This document shows positions 56,456-64,000 of a stretch of DNA of 64,000 bases, one piece after another (positions within the stretch are counted from its first letter, which is position 1; every line of letters starts with the position of its first letter). Location: the NCBI GenBank assembly GCA_020002185.1, contig CM034536.1, positions 8,044,798 to 8,108,797 on the forward strand, given 5' to 3'. Under the pieces are notes generated by a model. It did no database searches, was not told the DNA's origin, and saw only the letters and a list, made by a program, of their open reading frames with translations. The translations under genes were made by a program, and so were the position numbers. The stretch comes from Paraescarpia echinospica. Its lineage: Eukaryota; Annelida; Polychaeta; Sabellida; Siboglinidae.

Positions 56456-57070
56456 AAAAAAGTTTGTTAAAAACATTTGATTTGTTGATTTTTTATTTCA
56501 GCTTCCGGTGGTGAATTGATTTGAATTTGGTGCAGCAAACTTGCGAAAATATAAGGATATTTGATCAAGATAAGTGATATTATTGAGCGTATAGCATACA
56601 TAACGTAATTATAGATATATATTAAGCAATATTTTTTTTTTAAAGTTAGCTAGAGGGAGTAATCTAGGGTAGATTAAAAGTAGACGATTTGCAAGCGATA
56701 ATTGGGGACATTAATGTAATCGGAACGTTGTTTACAAAGTAGGTCACTGGCGAAGTTAGCGTACCGTGAACGACAATAGAATAGCGTTATTTGAGATAAT
56801 CGGTGTAGTTAGATGAGTAATTAAAACCTGAAATAACAATCTTTTAAAGTGTATAATAGTACACAGGAAACAGTCTTTGTAAAGACTACCTTGTATCTAA
56901 GCCTAACTTGAATACATTGTCATCGACATCGTAACTAGGTAAGGCACGGTGTGTCACTGTGTGTTAACAAATATAACTAACTATAACCTAAACAATCTGG
57001 TGTAAATTGTACACAGAAAAGTCTTTTCAAAGACTACATAAAACTACTTTGAACATAAATAAATTCTGAT

Positions 57071-58474
57071 ATGGCACCTTGCAAGCGGCAACTCAGGGCA
57101 AAACGACACCTAGTTTGCAACGACTGCCAGAGCTGGGTGGATTTTGCGTTGTCTGGCTGTCCAAAATCATGGGCAGAGACCAAAGATGACGGATTCACCT
57201 TTCGGTGTATGGGGTGTTTGAGGGTGGAATGTCTGATGAAGGAGGTGTGTAAGTTGACGGATATAGTGAAGGAGATGGAGGCGAGACTCAACATAGAAAT
57301 AGATGGAGCAGAGAGGGATGACGCGGAGAGAGTTGAGAATTCTACAACACAGAAGGAGCAGAGTTGTGACACGGAGACTGAAGAAAGGAGACTGAGAGGA
57401 AGGAAGGTGACCGGTGTGAAGGAACAAGACATTGAGAAAACAGAGGGACGGAGGAAAAGTGTTCGGCAGAGGAAAAGAAAACGGGCCAGTGGAAATAGAT
57501 CAGCAGGTAGTCAGACTGTAGAGAACGAGGAGAGACACGACAGCGATACAGGTGGTGAAGAGGTAGATACCACAGAGGCATTTGGTAAGACTGTGAGACA
57601 GAAGACTGATGGAAGAAGACAGAGTGTTCAGCAAAAAACAGAAAACATGACAGGCGTGAAGGTGACCGGGGAGAAAGTGACCGTAGTGAAGGAGGTAGCC
57701 GGGGAAAAGGGACGGGAGAGGAGAGAAGAAAATGTGATGGGGGGAAAGAAGAAGGGACAAAAGGAAGTGAGAGTAAATGTGCTAGAAGAGAAGATGACAG
57801 GAGAAAAGGGGACAAGAGAAAACCCGACAGGAAAGAAGGGAATGGAAGAGAATGTGACAGGAGAGAAGACGACAAGAGGAAAATACAACAACCAGACATA
57901 TGCAAATCGGTGGAGCTACTCCGAGGTAGTGATTGAGGGGGCAAGGAGAAAAGAGAGAGTGTTTATGGGCGATTCAATTCTGAGAAAAACAGACAAGACT
58001 ATATGCGAGGGGAAGGACGTTGTTGTATGTCTACCGGGGGCTAGGATAGAGCATGTGACCGAAAGGGTAGAGAAGGTATTGGGGCATGGCAAGGGAGGGT
58101 CTATACTAGTACACGTTGGGACAAACAATGCAGACAAGGAGGGAACAACTGGGATAGTTCAGAAGTACAGGCATCTAGTGAGGAAGCTAAAGAAGACAAG
58201 AGTGGAACAGGTTATTCTCTCAGGAATTTTGCCAGTAATGGGAGGAAGGGGGGCAAGATACAGAAACTGTAAGAGGATGGCGATCAACGCACTAGTTGAG
58301 CAGATGTGTGAGGAAGAGGGCGTGGGATTCATAGATTTATGGGGGTACTTTGTTGGGAGAGAAGATATGTACATGAGAGATGGCCTCCATCTAAGTGGAA
58401 AGGGGGCAGCAGTATTCTCAGAGAATCTGCTGCGATCTGTTGACAGTGGGACAGGTTGCATCTATTTAAACTAA
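57071..58474 (+). CDS. CR1 ORF1 protein with zinc finger and SGNH esterase
   Basis: 467 codons, intact. The N-terminus has a partial PHD-like cysteine pattern (C16-x2-C19, C30, C46-x2-C49). Residues about 60-290 are a highly charged, low-complexity linker rich in E, K, R, G and T. The C-terminal third is an SGNH/GDSL hydrolase: GDSILRK (about 299-305, serine nucleophile), HVGTNNA (about 346-352) and DGLHLSGKG (about 437-445, Asp and His). Such PHD-esterase ORF1 proteins are described for CR1 elements; the role in retrotransposition is not settled. Its TAA overlaps the open ORF2 frame. Confidence 0.9.
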   Translation: MAPCKRQLRAKRHLVCNDCQSWVDFALSGCPKSWAETKDDGFTFRCMGCLRVECLMKEVCKLTDIVKEMEARLNIEIDGAERDDAERVENSTTQKEQSCDTETEERRLRGRKVTGVKEQDIEKTEGRRKSVRQRKRKRASGNRSAGSQTVENEERHDSDTGGEEVDTTEAFGKTVRQKTDGRRQSVQQKTENMTGVKVTGEKVTVVKEVAGEKGRERREENVMGGKKKGQKEVRVNVLEEKMTGEKGTRENPTGKKGMEENVTGEKTTRGKYNNQTYANRWSYSEVVIEGARRKERVFMGDSILRKTDKTICEGKDVVVCLPGARIEHVTERVEKVLGHGKGGSILVHVGTNNADKEGTTGIVQKYRHLVRKLKKTRVEQVILSGILPVMGGRGARYRNCKRMAINALVEQMCEEEGVGFIDLWGYFVGREDMYMRDGLHLSGKGAAVFSENLLRSVDSGTGCIYLN

Positions 58475-60389
58475 ATTCGCAGGGGGACTCGCAGAGAAGC
58501 CTGAAACTGGAGGCATAGATAAAGGCAGCAAAAATAATTCAGCAAAGAACAGTCTGGAAAACTGTTCTGAAGCTGGGTATAAATGTGTTTGTTTAAATGC
58601 AAGGAGTATAGTAAACAAAAGAAATGAACTAAACATTATGGTAGAAGATATTGACCCTCACATAATAGGTATAACCGAATCATGGGCAACCACCGATATA
58701 TCAGATGCCGAATTGGGACTGACAGGATATGTAATGTTTAGGAAAGATAGAATAGGAAGAAGGGGAGGTGGAGTTATTTTATATATTAAAGAATCTATCC
58801 AGGCTTATGAAATAAAATTAGACAGAGAAGCAGATTGCGAAGAAGCTGTTTGGTGTAACATAGTTACAGGAAACTCAACGTTAACGGTTGGATTAGTTTA
58901 TCGAAGTCCAAACATAAGCATAGAAGAGAATGAAAAAATACAAAACGCTATAAGGGAAGTGAGCAAACGGGACTGTGTTATTATGGGGGATTTTAACCAT
59001 GGGCATATAAAATGGAAATCTATACAGAGTATGGGTAGTGAGGACCACAAGTTTTTAGTTTTAGTACAAGATAGTTTCCTTTCTCAACATGTGCTAGAAT
59101 CAACCAGGGGAGAGAATGTGTTAGACTTAGTTTTGTCCTCACAGAATGAATTAGTTGACAATGTTAAATTATGTGAGCCTCTGGGAAGTAGTGATCACAA
59201 CCAGATACATTTTACCATCAAAGTAAAATCAGAAAGAAATAATAAAAAGCAGTTCAGGAGAAATTTCCACAAAGGAAGATATAAGGAAATGAGGAAATAT
59301 TTAGCAAAGATAGACTGGAATAATACACTGAAGAATAAGACAGCAACAGAATGCTGGAATATCTTAAAGAATGAAATAGAGTGCATCGTAGATAAATTTG
59401 TTCCCTTCAAAAAACAAGGGAAACGGACCAGAAAGAAATACTTATCGAAAGAAGCCATTAGAAAAATTAAGTATAAACAAATGATGTGGAAGTCATATAG
59501 ACGTACTGGAAATGACGAAGACTACAACATTTATAAAGAAGCACTAAACCAAGCTACAGCTGAAATTAGAAATTCAAAGAGAAGCTATGAACATAAATTA
59601 GCTTGTAATATAAAACATGACAGCAAGAGTTTTTATGCGTATGTTCGAAGCAAACAGAAAGTTCAGGATAAGGTCGGTCCTCTAGAAGATAGTGCTGGAA
59701 ATATAATATCAGAAGGATTCTTAATGGCAGAAGACCTGAATGAGTATTTTAGTTCAGTGTTTACCAGAGAAAACACTAGTTCACTGCCAGTACCAGAGGC
59801 TAAGTTCAAGGGGGCAGAATCAGACTATTTAAGACAGTTAATTGTAACCCCAGAAATGGTAGCTAAGAAAATTAGGGCTATGAAGGAAAATAAATCACCT
59901 GGAGTGGATGGTATTCCACCCAAACTACTAGTGGAAATTGTAGAACAAATTAGCATACCGCTTGCAACAGTTTTCAACTTGTCATTAGAAGAGGGAGTGG
60001 TTCCTTTAGAATGGAAAGAAGCAAACATTATACCGTTATTTAAAAAAGGTTCGAGAAACAAGTCAAATAATTATAGACCAGTTAGTTTAACATCGGTGAT
60101 TTGTAAATTATTAGAAAGACTAATTAAAGATCACATGGTGGATTTTCTTGTTAAACATAACTTGATAAACCCATCTCAACATGGGTTTCTAAAAGCGAGG
60201 TCATGCTTAACAAATATGTTATGTTTTTTGGAAGATATCACTAAGTGGGTAGACGATGGATCACCAGTAGATATCATCTACTTAGATTTTCAAAAAGTTT
60301 TCGACAAAGTGCCACATCAAAGATTACTGCTTAAACTAAAGGCCCATGGCATAGGAAATGGTATAATTAACTGGATAGAAAATGGCTGA
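58470..60389 (+). pseudogene. CR1 ORF2, endonuclease and first part of RT
   Basis: The frame is open from 58470, overlapping the ORF1 stop. The first ATG is at 58638, already inside the endonuclease (CVCLNARSIVNKRNEL lies upstream). Endonuclease: IIGITESWATTDI, GLVYRSPN, MGDFNH, GSSDHNQIHF. RT: KENKSPGVDGIPPKLL, IIPLFKKGSRNKSNNYRPVS, SQHGFLKARSCLTN and VDIIYLDFQKVFDKVPHQRL (motif A). An extra A in gaaaatgg at about 60379 ends the frame at 60387-60389. Confidence 0.92.
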
Positions 60390-61330
60390 TTGACAGAAGA
60401 CAACGGGTAGTTGTTGATGGGGAGACTTCAAACTGGAAATCAGTTTTGAGTGGGGTTCCACAGGGATCAGTACTGGGACCTATATTATTCTTAATATATA
60501 TAAACGATTTGGACGATGATATAGCTAGCAAGGTGTTGAAATTTGCAGATGATACAAAAGTGTTTAGAAGGATTAAAAGTGATAGGGATAGACAGCATTT
60601 ACAAGATGATCTTGACAGGTTGATCAAATGGTCTGAAAAGTGGCAAATGTTGTTCAATTTTGGGAAATGTAAATGCCTTCACACAGGACATGGGAACGAA
60701 TATGTAGAATATACAATGGGGGGAACTGTACTAAGTACTACTGTAAAAGAAAAATACTTAGGGCTGACAATTAGTGCTGACATGAAGGTTTCAGAGCAGT
60801 GTGGAACTTCAAAAGGAAATCAAATCCTTGGATTGATTAGGCGAAATATAGCACATAAAGAAAAAGAACTAATAATACCGCTATACAAAACAATAGTTAG
60901 GCCTCATTTAGAATATTGTATACAAGCGTGGAGGCCATACCGCAAGAAGGACATAGATATGCTAGAAAAAGTACAGAGGAGAGCGACTAAAATGATACCA
61001 AAACTGAGGGATCTTAGTTATGAAAAACGCCTAAAAAATGTGGTTTAACAACACTAGAGACCAGGAGATTGAGAGGAGATCAGATAGAAGTGTTTAAAAT
61101 ATTGAATGGTTATGAAAATATTAATAGAAATGGGTTTTTTCAGTTAAGAAAGATTGAAAGACTAGAGGACATGAAGTTACAATAGTAAAGGAGCAGTGTA
61201 GATTAGACGTAAGAAAGTTCTCATTTTCACAAAGGACTGTGAATGAATGGAACAGATTATCTGATGATTGTGTGTGTGCTAGTAGTGTAAATATGTTTAA
61301 AAATAAAATCGACACATACCTCAGAAGGGC
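60390..61330 (+). pseudogene. CR1 ORF2, second part of RT and C-terminus
   Basis: Continues one base out of frame: DRRQRVVV, SGVPQGSVLGPILFLIYIND, KFADDTKVF (catalytic FADD), LGLTISADMKVSEQC, RPHLEYCIQAWRPYRKKD and LEKVQRRATKMIPKL to a stop at 61046-61048. Two further shifts lead to LTTLETRRLRGDQIEVFKIL and a C-terminal EWNRLSDDC...NKIDTYLRRAGY near 61341. Apart from these slips the protein is well preserved. Confidence 0.9.
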
Positions 61331-61440
61331 TGGATATATGTAAATAAAAGGGTTGGACTCTCGATAAGCCAAAGGGCTTCCTTGTCCACCTGCCATCTAG
61401 AGTTAATTCTCTGGATGGCAATCTTGTTAAATCTTGTTAA

Positions 61441-61741
61441 ATCTTGTCAATGGCTATACAATAGCTGAAACCCGTTCACACAGAGTTCGCTACTAGCGGC
61501 TAGTAATGAGTAACATCTATTCTTACTCGCTGCCAGTGATAGTAGCTAGCAAACACATTAGAACTATTGCGGACAGGAGAGGGTAAACGCTACCAGCTTC
61601 TTTGCTGATGTGCCAAATTATCGCTACTAGCCACTAGTAAACGGCTCCGCACAATGGGTTTCGCACATAGCTAACTGTTACTTGTCACTGTTTGTTATGT
61701 TCCTTCTAAACAAATACCTGTAGCCACCTATGCAATGTTCG
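61441..61741. other. No gene recognised
   Basis: Short stretch between two CR1 3' ends; contains repeated tactagc and ctagtaa text but nothing identifiable. Confidence 0.5.
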
Positions 61742-61978
61742 TGAGAAAGTTCTCATTTTCGAAAGGACTGTGAATGAATGGAACAGATTATCTGATGATT
61801 GTGTGGGTGCTAGTAGGGTGAATATGTTTAAAAATAAAATCGACACATACCTCAGAAGGGCTGGATATATGTAGATAAAAGGGTTGGACTCTCGATAAGC
61901 CAAAGGGCATCCTTGTCCACCTGCCATCTAGAGTTAATTATCTGGATGGCAATCTTGTTAAATCTTGTTAAATCTTGT
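61742..61978 (+). mobile_element. Second, severely 5'-truncated CR1 3' end
   Basis: Over 95% identical by eye to 61213-61440, including atggcaatcttgttaaatct and the decamer tail. It lacks everything upstream, a typical dead-on-arrival insertion. Confidence 0.92.
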
Positions 61979-62443
61979 GATGATACGCGCACAATAGATA
62001 GTATTGTAGGCACTGGACAGTGCACAACAACAAAAGAGTCAATCGCTCAGGCAGAAATTCCGGTGTCGTCACGCAGTTGTTCGTAGTTGCTTACATGCGT
62101 GTGCGATCGTTGGAAATATCACAAATTCACAGTTCCTATCGGCATAACGCACAAAGTAAGTAGTCCACGGTATCCACGATTCATCAAATTGCAAATATAT
62201 CATCATCATTATCATAAGCTGTTTGATGCGACGGTTAAGTCAGATAAACAAACGATACATCATTCCAGAGATGTACTTAGAAAACATATCACAATCACAA
62301 ACATGCAGTGGACTCTCGTTATACGGAAATCTTTAGGTCTTGGTAAATAGGTCCGTATTATCTTGTAATCACTGTGAATTAATTGTGGGTGCCAACGAAT
62401 ATATAACGGACCTAAAGTTAATTGGTGAATAACACGTTTTCAG
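61979..62443. other. No gene recognised; intron before the CUB exon
   Basis: No frame with domain similarity. The sequence leads into the acceptor at 62441-62443. Confidence 0.5.
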
Positions 62444-62568
62444 ACGTGTCTCCATGCGATGGCACTCCGGCTAAGCTAAGTGGGCCTTCGGGAGAGTTCT
62501 GGATCAGCAGGTCTCAATACACAGGTGTCCAGCACTGCCAATGGGTCATCAATGTGGAAGATGGAAAA
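62444..62568 (+). CDS. CUB-domain-like exon, gene unknown
   Basis: Acceptor acgttttcag before 62444 and donor GTAGGT from 62569. Two bases plus 41 codons give VSPCDGTPAKLSGPSGEFWI, then QYTGVQHCQWVINVEDGK. The pattern C-x-G...GPSGEF...Y....C-W-x-I is that of the first half of a CUB domain, an extracellular module with paired cysteines. CUB proteins are secreted or membrane-bound. No second exon is visible before the gap at 62869, so the parent gene cannot be named. The neighbouring DNA is not repetitive, which supports a host exon. Confidence 0.65.
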
Positions 62569-62732
62569 GTAGGTTCTTCGCCAGTACCTAGATCTCTTCG
62601 TGTAGTCAATTTAAAAGTACTCCAGACACAACAGACGAACAGCGTTCATAGCCATACACTTACACACAATTACACACATCAGTAGTATATTGGCAAAAGT
62701 TATTGTAAGTAGACGAAGTGGTAGTAGTGTAG

Positions 62733-62802
62733 TTTTAGTAGTAGTAGTGGTGGTGGTAGTGGTAGTGGTAGTGGTAGTAGTAGTAGTAGTAGTAGTAGTA
62801 GT
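62733..62802. repeat. (GTA/GTG)n microsatellite
   Basis: gtagtagtggtggtggtagt pattern over about 70 bases. Confidence 0.95.
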
Positions 62803-62868
62803 CAGGCCCGTAGCCAGGGGGTTCACGGGTTTCACGTGAACTCCCTTTTTGTGAATCCCCTTTCTCCA
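62803..62868. mobile_element. Possible end of a hAT-like DNA transposon
   Basis: Starts caggcccgtagccaggggg followed by cgggtttcacgtgaactcc. The palindromic start resembles ends of common hAT-type repeats in animals. The gap removes the rest, so this is tentative. Confidence 0.35.
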
Positions 62869-63868
62869 NNNNNNNNNNNNNNNNNNNNNNNNNNNNNNNN
62901 NNNNNNNNNNNNNNNNNNNNNNNNNNNNNNNNNNNNNNNNNNNNNNNNNNNNNNNNNNNNNNNNNNNNNNNNNNNNNNNNNNNNNNNNNNNNNNNNNNNN
63001 NNNNNNNNNNNNNNNNNNNNNNNNNNNNNNNNNNNNNNNNNNNNNNNNNNNNNNNNNNNNNNNNNNNNNNNNNNNNNNNNNNNNNNNNNNNNNNNNNNNN
63101 NNNNNNNNNNNNNNNNNNNNNNNNNNNNNNNNNNNNNNNNNNNNNNNNNNNNNNNNNNNNNNNNNNNNNNNNNNNNNNNNNNNNNNNNNNNNNNNNNNNN
63201 NNNNNNNNNNNNNNNNNNNNNNNNNNNNNNNNNNNNNNNNNNNNNNNNNNNNNNNNNNNNNNNNNNNNNNNNNNNNNNNNNNNNNNNNNNNNNNNNNNNN
63301 NNNNNNNNNNNNNNNNNNNNNNNNNNNNNNNNNNNNNNNNNNNNNNNNNNNNNNNNNNNNNNNNNNNNNNNNNNNNNNNNNNNNNNNNNNNNNNNNNNNN
63401 NNNNNNNNNNNNNNNNNNNNNNNNNNNNNNNNNNNNNNNNNNNNNNNNNNNNNNNNNNNNNNNNNNNNNNNNNNNNNNNNNNNNNNNNNNNNNNNNNNNN
63501 NNNNNNNNNNNNNNNNNNNNNNNNNNNNNNNNNNNNNNNNNNNNNNNNNNNNNNNNNNNNNNNNNNNNNNNNNNNNNNNNNNNNNNNNNNNNNNNNNNNN
63601 NNNNNNNNNNNNNNNNNNNNNNNNNNNNNNNNNNNNNNNNNNNNNNNNNNNNNNNNNNNNNNNNNNNNNNNNNNNNNNNNNNNNNNNNNNNNNNNNNNNN
63701 NNNNNNNNNNNNNNNNNNNNNNNNNNNNNNNNNNNNNNNNNNNNNNNNNNNNNNNNNNNNNNNNNNNNNNNNNNNNNNNNNNNNNNNNNNNNNNNNNNNN
63801 NNNNNNNNNNNNNNNNNNNNNNNNNNNNNNNNNNNNNNNNNNNNNNNNNNNNNNNNNNNNNNNNNNNN
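62869..63868. other. Assembly gap of exactly 1000 N
   Basis: A second placeholder-length gap. The sequence to its right is RTE-like and duplicates 55957-56088. Confidence 0.95.
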
Positions 63869-64000
63869 CAATACTGACCTCCCTTCAAGAACAGGAAATA
63901 AAAGATGTGTACACTCATGAAAGACATCGATCTACACAAACAGCAACGGCAACACTTGAAAGAATATTTCGAATGCTGACCTGGGAAACCAAAGGACATT
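63869..64000 (+). repeat. Exact repeat of 55957-56088 (RTE-like remnant)
   Basis: All 132 bases match, from caatactgacctcccttcaa to ccaaaggacatt, including the deletion that joins the region before the RT active site to ERIFRMLTWETKG. Shared deletion and full identity mean a very recent duplication, a mis-joined assembly piece, or a young deletion-carrying subfamily. Confidence 0.9.

Larger units (their letters stand above)
56460..61440 (+). mobile_element. CR1 LINE, nearly full length
   Basis: About 5 kb: a 5' untranslated region (56460-57070), ORF1 (57071-58474), ORF2 (58470 onward, broken at about 60380 and near 61045) and a 3' end with aatcttgtta repeats (about 61417-61440). A microsatellite-like 3' end and an ORF1 with a zinc-finger plus esterase are recognised CR1 features. 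It is the most complete LINE in the window. Confidence 0.9.

Noticed and set aside
57167..58461. Minus-strand Ser/Pro/Leu-rich frames
   Set aside because: Antisense shadows of the charged linker of CR1 ORF1.
1..64000. tRNA or rRNA genes
   Set aside because: No cloverleaf-like or conserved rRNA sequence was noticed by eye; a tRNA or Rfam scan would be needed to exclude them.

Overview
The window is animal nuclear DNA. It has split exons with GT/AG borders, long AT-rich introns and many micro- and minisatellites. Its retroelements are typically animal: CR1, Jockey/L2-like and RTE-like LINEs, Ty3/gypsy LTR elements and Penelope-like elements. There are no bacterial-style genes. The mix suggests an invertebrate, probably marine, but I cannot fix the phylum. 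Two runs of exactly 1000 N (10989-11988 and 62869-63868) are scaffold gaps.

Two host genes are supported. The first is DIP2 (disco-interacting protein 2) on the minus strand: exon 1 with the start codon at 39316-39400, and two consecutive exons of the first AMP-binding-like domain at 9535-9645 and 9059-9182. DIP2 therefore occupies at least 9-39.4 kb, and everything in between lies in its introns. The expected exons between these were not found by eye; some may be in the gap or too diverged. The second is a single CUB-domain-like exon on the plus strand at 62444-62568, part of an unidentified gene running to the right.

Most of the rest is mobile DNA. 1474-8991: complete Ty3-type LTR element with 5-bp target duplication, a SCAN-like gag and the unusual order integrase before reverse transcriptase (Gmr1-like), with several coding breaks. 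9.77-13.09 kb: two unrelated minisatellites (38 and 51 bp) on either side of a gap. 15.26-17.23 kb: Penelope-like element with inverted terminal repeats that carry a hammerhead-like motif. 22.25-22.59 kb: a palindrome whose arms are 3' ends of another Penelope-like element. 25.33-26.09 kb: 47-bp satellite. 28.67-30.22 kb: tandem duplication with a LINE in one copy. 31.68-37.06 kb: DNA transposon(s) with a spliced DDE-type transposase and two nested sets of inverted repeats.

39.74-42.09 kb is a large palindrome directly upstream of DIP2. 42.10-47.53 kb is a second, canonical-order gypsy element on the minus strand, broken by a 1.86-kb solo LTR and a LINE tail. 47.6-54 kb holds nested LINE remnants and a 350-bp repeat. 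54.4-56.46 kb is an RTE-like remnant. 56.46-61.44 kb is a nearly intact CR1 LINE with both ORFs. The last 132 bases of the window repeat 55957-56088 exactly, including an internal deletion.
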